DNA of 64,000 nt. Source: CAZENU01 sp965222125. GTDB lineage: Bacteria > Chloroflexota > Dehalococcoidia > Lucifugimonadales > CAZENU01. The notes under the pieces were generated by a model. The model ran no database searches. It worked only from the letters and a program-made list of their open reading frames with translations, and was not told where the DNA came from. The position numbers and the translations under genes were made by a program. Shown here piece by piece: positions 28,300 to 36,164 of this stretch; position 1 is the first letter of the stretch; each line of letters starts with the position of its first letter. The stretch is from NCBI GenBank assembly GCA_965222125.1, contig CBDCTC010000006.1, forward strand, positions 496,001-560,000. Reading direction: 5' to 3'.

Positions 28300-29172
28300 G
28301 TGACCGTCCGGAAAGCCGTCATACCGATCGCCGGATTCGGCACGAGATTCCTGCCCGCGACGCGTACCGTGCCGAAGTCCCTGCTGCCGGTCATCGAGAC
28401 GCCCTCTCTCGACCTTGCCGTGAGGGAGGCGGCCGACTCGGGAGTGGAGGAGGTCGTGCTGGTAACGTCCGCGGGCCAGGAGTCCGCGGTGGCGTACTTT
28501 GAGGGCCTGCCGCGCCTGGAAGCGGCTCTGGAAGAACGCGGCGACGAGGAGCTGCTCCGCCGCGTGCTCGAGACGGCCGACATGGTGAAGGTGCACGCCG
28601 TCCCCCAGGACAGGCAGATGGGGACCGGCCACGCGATACTCATGGCGCGGGACCTCGTGGGGAACGAGCCGTTCGCCGCGCTGCTGCCGGACGACGTCAT
28701 CTGGGCCGACATGCCGACGATAGGCGCGATGGCCGAGCTGCACGACCGGACCGGCGGCTCCGTTCTGGCGGTGCGGGAGGCGCCGGACGAGATGCTGCCC
28801 AACCTGGGAGTCATCGCCCCGGGAGCCTCCGACGACGACGCGCTCACCGTCCGGGGGCTTGTCGAGAAGCCTGCCGTGGCCGACGCGCCTTCGAACCTGG
28901 CGATCGTCGGCCGCTACGTCCTGACGCCGGACATCTTCGACGTCCTCGCCGTCCAGCCGCCGAGCGGCAGGGGCGAGATCGAGATCACCGACGCCATCGC
29001 CGGACTGCTGTCGAGCCAGGGCGTATACGCCTACCGGTTTCCAGGAGTACACTTCGACACCGGGACGCCGGCCGGCATGTTGAAGGCGTCGGTGTACGCG
29101 GCGCTGCGCCGCCCCAACATGGCCGACGACCTGAGGCGATGGCTCGAGGAGGAGCTGAGAAGCTGTTCGTGA
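28300..29172 (+). CDS. galU: UTP-glucose-1-phosphate uridylyltransferase
   Basis: A 290-residue nucleotidyltransferase making UDP-glucose from UTP and glucose-1-phosphate. The signature GFGTRFLPATRTVPKSLLPV near the N-terminus, VLVTSAGQE, the LLPDDVIW metal-binding strand and LVEKPA are all present, and the length equals that of bacterial GalU. The start is GTG 28300. Downstream genes follow in the same direction (P-loop protein, PQQ propeller, second P-loop protein). UDP-glucose would feed envelope glycans; two GT2 enzymes lie at 51-52.6 kb, though not in the same operon. Confidence 0.92.
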   Translation: MTVRKAVIPIAGFGTRFLPATRTVPKSLLPVIETPSLDLAVREAADSGVEEVVLVTSAGQESAVAYFEGLPRLEAALEERGDEELLRRVLETADMVKVHAVPQDRQMGTGHAILMARDLVGNEPFAALLPDDVIWADMPTIGAMAELHDRTGGSVLAVREAPDEMLPNLGVIAPGASDDDALTVRGLVEKPAVADAPSNLAIVGRYVLTPDIFDVLAVQPPSGRGEIEITDAIAGLLSSQGVYAYRFPGVHFDTGTPAGMLKASVYAALRRPNMADDLRRWLEEELRSCS

Positions 29173-29212
29173 CCGCCGACATTGCACGGCACCGACACAT
29201 AGGAGGAGCTGC

Positions 29213-29863
29213 ATGAACCTGATAATCGTAGGATGCGAGTACGCGGGCAAGACGACGCTCGCCAACGAGATCGTCGAGTGGACGAACCGCACCATGGGTG
29301 GGGGGCGCACCTTCCACGACCACTTCTCCATACCGTCGCACGAGCTGACGCCCGAAGGGCAAGAGCAGATGCTCGCGGCATCGGTGGAGATCAAGGAGAT
29401 GTTCCAGCGGTACATGATCCAGTACCACATGAACCACTCCTTCTACTCCGACCCCGACCACAACCTCGTGGGATTCCACGTCGAGAACTACATCTACGGC
29501 GAGATGTACTATGGGTTCGACCCGGCGTACCAGGACCGGGTGTTCGCCCACGAGGAGCGCGAGCTGATGAGGGAGGCGCCTCAATCGGTGCTGCTCCTGC
29601 TCAAGGCGTCGCCCGAGGTCATCAGGCAGCGCATGAACGACGACCCGCACGAGTACCAGATCGTAAAGGACGGCGACGTGGAGACGGTGCTGGAACGCTT
29701 CGAGGAGCGTTTCGACGCCTCGGCTGTCCGCAGGAAGTTCACGCTGGACACCAGCTCCGCGACCGTTCAGGAGACGCTGGCCGAGTTCGAAGCCCGGATC
29801 CAGGAGCATCTGACCGACTCCGACCGTCTGCGGATAGTGACGAAGCGGGCCCTCAGCGGATGA
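29213..29863 (+). CDS. P-loop kinase-like protein, paralogue A
   Basis: A 216-residue protein starting MNLIIVGCEYAGKTTLANEI, a Walker A motif (GCEYAGKTT) at residues 7-15 like that of small nucleoside or nucleotide kinases. A mid-protein VLLLLKASPEVIRQRMND resembles the strand plus LID arginines of thymidylate-kinase folds. No nucleotide-kinase DRY or other specificity motif is seen, so the substrate is unknown. AGGAGG precedes the ATG. It is related along its whole length to the gene at 31227, from which it is separated only by a PQQ-propeller lipoprotein gene. I infer a lineage-specific kinase family. Confidence 0.7.
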   Translation: MNLIIVGCEYAGKTTLANEIVEWTNRTMGGGRTFHDHFSIPSHELTPEGQEQMLAASVEIKEMFQRYMIQYHMNHSFYSDPDHNLVGFHVENYIYGEMYYGFDPAYQDRVFAHEERELMREAPQSVLLLLKASPEVIRQRMNDDPHEYQIVKDGDVETVLERFEERFDASAVRRKFTLDTSSATVQETLAEFEARIQEHLTDSDRLRIVTKRALSG

Positions 29864-29876
29864 CGGACTGACGCCC

Positions 29877-31184
29877 ATGAGGCTCAGACCTGTCGGGACT
29901 GACGCCGGAAGTCGGCTCGCCGGCATCGTTGCGGTTTCCGCGGCTGCGATCCTCGTGGCCTGCGGCAGCCAGCCGTCCGACGACGAGGCCACGGCGATCG
30001 CCGCCCTGGGCGGCGGCCCGACGCCATCGATCGAGGGCGCGTCCATGTTCCGCGGGGGCCCTTCACGCGACGGCGTGTATCACGTCGACGGCCCGCCCAA
30101 GACTGCGACTCAGGCTTGGACATTCGGTGCGGTGGGCGACGCCTATTCGTCGCCAGCCGTCGCCAAGGGCGTCGTCTACTTTGGCGGCATAGACGAGGAC
30201 TTCGGGACCGGCGCACACGGCAAGGTTGGAGTCAAAGACGTACACCTCTACGCGGTCGACACGCAGACCGGGCAAGAGAAGTGGCGGTTCGCGACCGGCG
30301 GCTCCATATTCTCCTCGCCAGCCGTGGTGGACGACGTCGTCTACTTCGGGAGCGCCGACCACGGCTTCTACGCGGTAGACGCCGTGTCTGGATCGGAGAC
30401 ATGGCGCTTCGAAGCCGAGGGGTCGATCGCCTCGTCGCCTGTCGTAGTAGACGACGCGGTCTACTTCACGGATAGAGACGGCTACCTGTACGCATTGAAC
30501 ACGGCGACCGGACAGGAGCTCTGGCGGTTTCGGGTCTCGGAGCGCGCCTTTACGGACGAGGGTTGGGACTCGTGGGACGCCGGGACGTGGTCGTCTCCCA
30601 CGGTCGTCGACGGTACGGTGTACACGGGCAGCAGCGACGGCCACGTCTACGCCGTCGATGCCGCCACCGGCCAGGAGAGGTGGAAGATCAAGACCCGTGG
30701 AGACGTCTGGACCGCGCTCGCGGTGGCCGACGGCACGGTCTACTTCGGCAGCTACGACACCCACCTCTACGCCGTCGACGCCGCCACCGGCGCCGAAAGG
30801 TGGCGATACAAGACCGCATACCGCATACGCTCGTCGCCTGCGGTGATCGGGCGCGTCGTCGTGTTCGGCAGCAAGGACGGGAATCTCTTCGCCGTGGACG
30901 CGGAGAGAGGTGAGGAGCGCTGGAGGTACAGACCGGACTTCGACTGGGCGACGATATGGACGTCGTCTCCGATTATCGTCCGCAGCAAGAACCTCGCGTA
31001 CGTCGGGGTCAACTACTGGTCGGGCAGCAGCGGCGGAGGCCAGGTACTGGCCGTCGATCTCGATTCGGGCCAGGAGGTCTGGCAGACGAGGCTGGCCGGC
31101 AGCGGGTTCGACTCGACGTTGACAATCACCGAGGACGCGATGTTCGTCACCGGCGCCGACGGCACGGTGTACGCCCTGCGGTGA
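29877..31184 (+). CDS. PQQ-like beta-propeller lipoprotein
   Basis: A 435-residue protein with a lipoprotein signal (VSAAAILVACGS; lipobox cysteine at about residue 29) and about seven PQQ-like repeats, seen as YAVDTQTGQEKWRFATGGSI, YAVDAVSGSETWRFEAEGSI and YAVDAATGAERWRYKTAYRI. These fold into an eight-bladed or similar propeller, as in BamB or quinoprotein-like sensors. There is no sign of an enzyme active site, so it is probably a structural or binding protein on the outside of the membrane. It is placed between two paralogous P-loop genes in one direction, 13 bases after the first, so co-expressed. Confidence 0.87.
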   Translation: MRLRPVGTDAGSRLAGIVAVSAAAILVACGSQPSDDEATAIAALGGGPTPSIEGASMFRGGPSRDGVYHVDGPPKTATQAWTFGAVGDAYSSPAVAKGVVYFGGIDEDFGTGAHGKVGVKDVHLYAVDTQTGQEKWRFATGGSIFSSPAVVDDVVYFGSADHGFYAVDAVSGSETWRFEAEGSIASSPVVVDDAVYFTDRDGYLYALNTATGQELWRFRVSERAFTDEGWDSWDAGTWSSPTVVDGTVYTGSSDGHVYAVDAATGQERWKIKTRGDVWTALAVADGTVYFGSYDTHLYAVDAATGAERWRYKTAYRIRSSPAVIGRVVVFGSKDGNLFAVDAERGEERWRYRPDFDWATIWTSSPIIVRSKNLAYVGVNYWSGSSGGGQVLAVDLDSGQEVWQTRLAGSGFDSTLTITEDAMFVTGADGTVYALR

Positions 31185-31226
31185 CCGAGCGGCCGTCCGA
31201 AAGTCAACGAGCATAGAGGGAGCGAC

Positions 31227-31919
31227 ATGAAGCTGATACTTGTCGGATGTGAGTACTCGGGCACGACGACCCTGGCGCTCAGGATAGACCGCTGGCTGAA
31301 GGACCTGACCGGCGACGGGTTCCGCCTGATTCACGACCACTGGAAGATACCGCACACCTCGGGGCACCTGCCGGAGGACACGGCCAACTTCCTGACGCCC
31401 GAGGAGCAGACGCAGGTGCTCGGGCTGAGCCCCAAGCTGAAGGAGATGCACCAGCGGCACAGTCTCTACTACCACACGCCCAACTACCCGTCCGACAACA
31501 ACAAGCTGCTCATAGGCTACACGGTGGATGATGCCGTCTACGGGCAGATGTATTTCGAGTACGGCCGGCCGACCGACCCGCAGGACCGCCGGGTGGTCGC
31601 GCCGCAGGTCGAGAAGACGATGCTGATGCACGACCCGGACACGGTGATGGTGCTGCTTCGCGCAGACCCAGACATCATCCGCAAGCGTATGAAGGCCGAC
31701 CCGCACGACAACAGCGTGCTCAGAGAGGACGACATAGAGTACGCGGTCGAGCGGTTCGACCAGGGGTTCAAGTACTCCCTGGTGCCGGGCAAGCTGACGC
31801 TCGATACGACGTCGAGCACGCCCGCGGACACGCTTGCCGAGTTCACCGAGAAGATCAGGCCCTATCTGACCGACGCGGACCGATCGCGCATCCTGGCGCA
31901 CAGGGCGCTGGGCGGATGA
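31227..31919 (+). CDS. P-loop kinase-like protein, paralogue B with altered Walker A
   Basis: A 230-residue relative of the 29213 protein: the two share VGCEY at the P-loop, a VLLRADPDIIRKRMKADPHD region and nearly the same C-terminus (LDTTSSTPADTLAEF; LTDADRSRILAHRAL). Here the P-loop reads GCEYSGTTT: the Walker A lysine, essential in active P-loop kinases, is replaced by threonine. That suggests loss of normal ATP hydrolysis or transfer and perhaps a regulatory or binding role beside the intact paralogue. GGGAG precedes the ATG. Function unknown. Confidence 0.7.
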   Translation: MKLILVGCEYSGTTTLALRIDRWLKDLTGDGFRLIHDHWKIPHTSGHLPEDTANFLTPEEQTQVLGLSPKLKEMHQRHSLYYHTPNYPSDNNKLLIGYTVDDAVYGQMYFEYGRPTDPQDRRVVAPQVEKTMLMHDPDTVMVLLRADPDIIRKRMKADPHDNSVLREDDIEYAVERFDQGFKYSLVPGKLTLDTTSSTPADTLAEFTEKIRPYLTDADRSRILAHRALGG

Positions 31920-32013
31920 GGGCGAGCGTCCGCGGAACGCCGTTTACGTCATTCCCTGCGCGCTCTGACGAACCCCCGATGAACGATACGCCACTCCCCG
32001 ACTGGAACGCGAA

Positions 32014-33066
32014 ATGAACCCGGTTGGCCTGTACGACCTGGAAGCGATGGCCAAGCTGCGCCTGTCCCACGACTACTGGGACTGGGTAGCGGGAGGCGCA
32101 GGCGACGAGATCACGATACGGCGCAACCGCGAGGCGTTCGACGAGATCAGCGTCCGCCCCAGGGTGCTGGTGGACACGACCGGCCGCGACCCGTCCACGA
32201 CCATGCTCGGCCGAAAGATCGACTTCCCGGTCTTCTCGTCGCCGGCGGGCACTCAGTGGGTGGCCCATCCCGACGGAGCGCTCGCGGTCGCCCGCGCGGC
32301 CGGCTCCGTGGGCACGCTGATGGCGCTCGCGACCGGGTCCCGCTACACGGTGGAGGAGGTCGCGGCCGCGGCGTCCGGGCCCATCTGGTTCCAGCTCTAC
32401 CACATCCTCGACGAGGTCACCGAGTACATCCTGCCGCGCGTCGAGGCGGCCGGGTACGCGGCGGTCTGCCTCACCGTCGGCACGACGGGAGGCAGGGGCA
32501 AAGACAGGGACGTGCGCAATCAGTACGAGCCCTCCCTGGGTTGGGGCGATCTGGACCCGGTACCGCACCTGCGGGAAAAGATTCTGGCATACGACCGTTT
32601 CGCCTACCGGGGACTCACGTGGAAGCGCATCGAGTGGCTGCGAGACCGCACGAATCTGCCTCTCGTGATCAAGGAGATTCTGACTGCCGAAGACGCGCGG
32701 CGCTGCGTCGACCACGGCGCGTCGGCCATCATCGTCTCCAATCACGGCGGCCGGTCGTTCGACACGGAGCAGGCTTCCATCGAGGCGCTGCCCGCCATCG
32801 TGGACGAGGTCGGCGGCGAGGTGGAGATATACCTCGACTCGGGGGTTCGGTGCGGCGCGGACGTGCTCAAGGCGCTCGCCCTGGGCGCGAGGGCCGTCGG
32901 CGTCGGGCGGCCCCTGTTCTGGGGCTTGGCGGTCGACGGAGAAGCCGGCGTGCGCACCATGTTCGAGATGCTCAGGGACGAGTTCCTGCGCGCGATGGCG
33001 ATCTGCGGCTGCCTGTCGGTCGACGACATCGACGAGTCGCTGGTCGTCCTGCCGCACCGACGGTAG
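32014..33066 (+). CDS. FMN-dependent 2-hydroxyacid dehydrogenase/oxidase
   Basis: A 350-residue TIM-barrel flavoenzyme of the lactate dehydrogenase/glycolate oxidase family. Conserved parts: FPVFSSPAGTQWVAHPDGAL, the WFQLYHILDE strand, LVIKEILTAEDARRC with the FMN-contacting lysine, SNHGGRSFDTEQASIEALP with the catalytic histidine and substrate-binding arginine, and LDSGVRCGADVLKALALGA with FMN phosphate binding. It oxidises a 2-hydroxy acid such as lactate or glycolate to the keto acid. The next gene, tail to tail on the minus strand, is a membrane Fe-S oxidoreductase that could take the electrons. Confidence 0.88.
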   Translation: MNPVGLYDLEAMAKLRLSHDYWDWVAGGAGDEITIRRNREAFDEISVRPRVLVDTTGRDPSTTMLGRKIDFPVFSSPAGTQWVAHPDGALAVARAAGSVGTLMALATGSRYTVEEVAAAASGPIWFQLYHILDEVTEYILPRVEAAGYAAVCLTVGTTGGRGKDRDVRNQYEPSLGWGDLDPVPHLREKILAYDRFAYRGLTWKRIEWLRDRTNLPLVIKEILTAEDARRCVDHGASAIIVSNHGGRSFDTEQASIEALPAIVDEVGGEVEIYLDSGVRCGADVLKALALGARAVGVGRPLFWGLAVDGEAGVRTMFEMLRDEFLRAMAICGCLSVDDIDESLVVLPHRR

Positions 33067-33081
33067 AGACCGCCTGCCGGT

Positions 33082-35109
33082 CTAGCCCAGGCTCTCGTCC
33101 AGGATCTCCAGCAGGTCGCGGACCCGCGTGCCGCCGCCCTCCGGGGCCTTGGCAGTGACACCCTCGTCGAGCATCTGCAGGCAGAACGGGCATGAGACGG
33201 CGACAGTGTCGGCGCCGGTTTCTAGAAGCTGCTCGGCCCGCGCGTGATTGATGCGGTCTCCCCTGCTCTCCTCCATCCACATGTGGCCGCCGCCGGCCCC
33301 GCAGCAGAAGCCGCGCTCGCGGCAGCGCTCCGCCTCCACGAGCCGCACCCCGGGGATCGCCTCCGCGATCCTCCGCGGGGGATCGTACACGCCGTTGTGG
33401 CGCCCCAGGTAGCACGAGTCGTGGTAGGCCACGACCGCCTCGATGGTCGCCGCCGGCCTGATCCGCCCCTCCGCGATCAGCTCCGACACCAGCTCGCTGT
33501 AGTGCTGCACGCGGTAGTCCCCGCCCAGGTGAGGGTACTCGTTCTTGATCGCGTTGAAACAGTGTGGACACAGCGTGACGACCCGCTTGACGTCGTAGCC
33601 GTTCAGCAGCTCTACGTTGCGCTGCGCCATCGTCTGGTAGAGGTACTCGTTGCCCATTCGCCGGGCCGGGTCGCCCGTGCAGGACTCCTCGTCGCCCAGG
33701 ATGGCGAAGTCGACTCCGGCGCGCTTGAGCACGGACGCCATGGCCCGCGCGATCCTCTGGCTGCGCTGCTCCAGGGCGGCGGTGCAACCGACCCAGAGCA
33801 GTATCTCGGCGGTTGGATGCTCGGCCAGCGTGGGCACGTCGAGGCCGTCGGCCCAGTCGGTGCGCCCGTAGGCCGTCCCACGCCACGGGTGGCCGCGCTG
33901 CTCCATGTTCACGAGCGCGTTCATCGCCGTGTCGGGCATGCTGGCGCGCTCCATTACCAGATGGCGACGCATGTCGACGATCGTGTCCAGGTGCTCGACG
34001 CCCACCGGGCACTCTTGCTCGCATGCGCCGCACGTGACGCAGTCCCACAACGCCTCCTCGCCAACGATCCCGCCGACCAGCTCCCTGCCGCCGTTCGCCC
34101 CGGCGGCGTCCGTTCCGACCTCGGCGACGTGGTCCTTCAGCCCCGCGACGACGTGCATGGGCGACAGCGTCTTGCCGGTCAGATTGGCCGGGCAGCTATC
34201 GGTGCACCGGCCGCACACCGCGCACGCGAAGCCGTCGAGGAGCTGCCGGGAGGTGAGCTCCCGCGCCTGCGAGGCGCCGAAGCTCCCCGCGGGCTCCAGG
34301 TACTTTGGAGTCGACAGCGTGCCCATCGGCTCCAGCCGGCGCATGAAGAAGGCAAACGGCGCGGCGATCAGATGCGTGTGCTTGGAGAACGGGACGTATA
34401 TTCCGAAGCCCAGGATTGCGCCCAGATGCGCCCACCAGGCGACGGCCTGGAGGTCGGCTGCGACGCCCGCGCTCAGACCGAGCCGGTCCTTCAGGACGCC
34501 CCCTATCGCAGAGCCGATGGGCGCCGCCGCTTCCGGCCCCGCGCCACCGGACGCTACGTAGAACGCCTCGGTTGCCAGGGTCAGCGTCATGAGCAGCCCG
34601 GTCAGGCCGACGACCACGACCGAGTCGAGGCTCTGGGTCAGGTCGAAGGAGAGACGGCGCGGCCTAGCGCCCCACCGGCGCAGCAGCGCCCACGCGAGCA
34701 CGACGAGGAACAGACCGGCCAGCAGGTCCATGTAGACGGAGAAGGCGCGCGCGCCGCCCTCGGTGAGCAACGTCGACGAGAAGCCTTCGGCAGCCGAGTC
34801 GCCGTATATAAACACCAGGTAGCTGGCTACGAAGGACAGGAAGCCCCAGAAGATGACGGCGTGGGCTATCCCGGCGCGGTCCCGGCGTAGCGAGACGCTC
34901 TGCAGCACCTTGCGCTGCCCTAAGACGAGCGGGACGGCCCCGAGAAGCCTGCGCACGGGCCGGTCGAAACGGCCGGACGGCCTGCCGATGAGCACGAGGC
35001 GGAAGACGCGGCGGTACGCAGCCCACGCCGCGACCGCAAAGCCGGCGAAAGAGAGGCCGTATACCGCGATCCACGCGGGGACGCCGAAGATGGTGTCCGG
35101 AGGTACCAT
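33082..35109 (-). CDS. Membrane Fe-S oxidoreductase (HdrD/GlcF-like, with CCG domains)
   Basis: A 675-residue protein with about six N-terminal membrane helices (NarI-like; residues 10-250), a ferredoxin-like part with two 4Fe-4S motifs (CAVCGRCTDSCP and CVTCGACEQECP), and two C-terminal CCG-type domains (CTGDPARRMGNEYLYQ with CPHCFNAIKNEYP; DSCYLGRHNGVYDPP with GFCCGAGGGHMW). This is the layout of heterodisulfide reductase-related quinone-linked enzymes. It likely passes electrons between a soluble dehydrogenase and the quinone pool; the convergent FMN hydroxyacid dehydrogenase and the ThDP enzyme nearby are candidate partners. An ATG start near a TACC-rich end is used; no better one is visible. 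Confidence 0.85.
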   Translation of the reverse strand: MVPPDTIFGVPAWIAVYGLSFAGFAVAAWAAYRRVFRLVLIGRPSGRFDRPVRRLLGAVPLVLGQRKVLQSVSLRRDRAGIAHAVIFWGFLSFVASYLVFIYGDSAAEGFSSTLLTEGGARAFSVYMDLLAGLFLVVLAWALLRRWGARPRRLSFDLTQSLDSVVVVGLTGLLMTLTLATEAFYVASGGAGPEAAAPIGSAIGGVLKDRLGLSAGVAADLQAVAWWAHLGAILGFGIYVPFSKHTHLIAAPFAFFMRRLEPMGTLSTPKYLEPAGSFGASQARELTSRQLLDGFACAVCGRCTDSCPANLTGKTLSPMHVVAGLKDHVAEVGTDAAGANGGRELVGGIVGEEALWDCVTCGACEQECPVGVEHLDTIVDMRRHLVMERASMPDTAMNALVNMEQRGHPWRGTAYGRTDWADGLDVPTLAEHPTAEILLWVGCTAALEQRSQRIARAMASVLKRAGVDFAILGDEESCTGDPARRMGNEYLYQTMAQRNVELLNGYDVKRVVTLCPHCFNAIKNEYPHLGGDYRVQHYSELVSELIAEGRIRPAATIEAVVAYHDSCYLGRHNGVYDPPRRIAEAIPGVRLVEAERCRERGFCCGAGGGHMWMEESRGDRINHARAEQLLETGADTVAVSCPFCLQMLDEGVTAKAPEGGGTRVRDLLEILDESLG

Positions 35110-35183
35110 GGCAGGCGAAGGGTAATGGGAATCGCAGCCTCGGGTAAAGGGCCATGAGCCGAGCGGCCGCCGCCGCGGAGCGC

Positions 35184-35212
35184 TTGCCGTCTGCGCACTA
35201 ACTAACTATAAT
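35184..35212 (+). promoter_or_regulatory. Promoter of the DUF7662-like/PIN gene pair
   Basis: TTGCCG (35184-35189), a 17-base spacer and a perfect TATAAT (35207-35212) lie 47 bases before the ATG of the first gene. The surrounding bases, including repeated CTAA, are AT-rich in a GC-rich region. Autoregulation by the pair is likely if it is a toxin-antitoxin module, but I see no clear operator palindrome. Confidence 0.6.
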
Positions 35213-35258
35213 GTGGCCCTGTCACACTCTTCAATCCCTCGCGACGAGGTAGTACCTG

Positions 35259-35669
35259 ATGGCTATCGATCGAGACCGACGGTACCGGGAGATGGCGGTC
35301 CGCGGCAAATATCATAGCCTGTACTCTCATCTGTGCGGCCTTCCGGCCTCGGAGTGGAGAACGACCTTCACGGAGATCGAGTCGATAGTAGGCTTCGAGT
35401 TGCCCGCGTCCGCGCGTCTTCACCGGCCCTGGTGGGCGAATCAGAGCGGCGGCAACGGTCATAGCCAAGCTCTTGCCTGGGGTGTCGCCGGATGGGAGAC
35501 GGCCGAGGTGGATATGGACTCCGAGACGCTGCTACTTAGACGGAAGGAGCGCCCACAGGCCGTTCGTAGGCTCACTCTCGACGAGGTGTGGCCCGTCCAC
35601 CCCACAGCAGTTTGGCCGGAAGGCGACCTGAGCCTCAGACGAGAGGACATCTACGCACACAGGGGTTAG
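35259..35669 (+). CDS. DUF7662-like small protein, candidate antitoxin
   Basis: A 136-residue protein. The segment KYHSLYSHLCGLPASEWRTT, then FTEIESIVGFELPASAR, RPWWANQ and WGVAGWETAEVDM, is the pattern I know as DUF7662, a small domain of unknown function. It is followed after six bases by a PIN-domain gene and preceded by a good promoter, which is the order of an antitoxin-toxin pair. It lacks a recognisable DNA-binding fold of known VapB types. ATG 35259 has GAGG upstream; ATG 35292 is an alternative. Whether it neutralises the PIN protein is inferred from position alone. Confidence 0.65.
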   Translation: MAIDRDRRYREMAVRGKYHSLYSHLCGLPASEWRTTFTEIESIVGFELPASARLHRPWWANQSGGNGHSQALAWGVAGWETAEVDMDSETLLLRRKERPQAVRRLTLDEVWPVHPTAVWPEGDLSLRREDIYAHRG

Positions 35670-35675
35670 CTCCCG

Positions 35676-36098
35676 ATGTTCATAGACACCGACGTCTTCG
35701 TAAACTCCCGTATCCCTCATGCCCCTGATCACGATGTCGCCAGGGCAAGGTTGGAACGCGCATTTCGAGGGCACGAACCGCTGAGGATCAGCCGACAGGT
35801 AATACGCGAGTATTTGGCTGTTGTGACACGACCCCAGACCTGGCCGGTCTCCATCACACGTGACGACGCGCTTGATGACGCGAACAGGCTGAGCGGCAGC
35901 TTCGAGATACTTGAGGACGGCGCCGTCGTGACCGAATCACTGATCGCTCTGTGTCGTGATGTCCCTATAGGGGGAGCGCAGATTCACGACGCCAATATCG
36001 TCGCCACAATGCTTGCCTATGGGGAACGCAGACTGCTGACGTTCAACACGTCTGACTTTCGCCGTTACGGTGACCGCATAGAACTGGTCGATGGTTAG
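35676..36098 (+). CDS. PIN-domain ribonuclease, VapC-like candidate toxin
   Basis: A 140-residue PIN-domain protein: MFIDTDVFVNSRI supplies the first acidic residues, REYLAVVTRPQTWP the central one, GAQIHDANIVATMLAYGERR the third acidic patch, and LLTFNTSDFRRY the C-terminal Asp. Active PIN toxins cut tRNA or mRNA with Mg2+. All four acidic positions appear present, so it is probably active. It sits six bases after a small DUF7662-like gene under one promoter, giving a toxin-antitoxin organisation with an unusual partner. Confidence 0.8.
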   Translation: MFIDTDVFVNSRIPHAPDHDVARARLERAFRGHEPLRISRQVIREYLAVVTRPQTWPVSITRDDALDDANRLSGSFEILEDGAVVTESLIALCRDVPIGGAQIHDANIVATMLAYGERRLLTFNTSDFRRYGDRIELVDG

Positions 36099-36164
36099 CG
36101 TACAGCGCATTCCGATCCGCCGCAGGTCGACCGGCCCATGTCGTCAAGGGAAGGAGCACGAACG

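Noticed and set aside
28168..29430. Long minus-strand frame before the pterin dehydratase as part of the protein
   Set aside because: It is a shadow of galU and the P-loop gene; the GTG 28167 has a clear AGGAGG.
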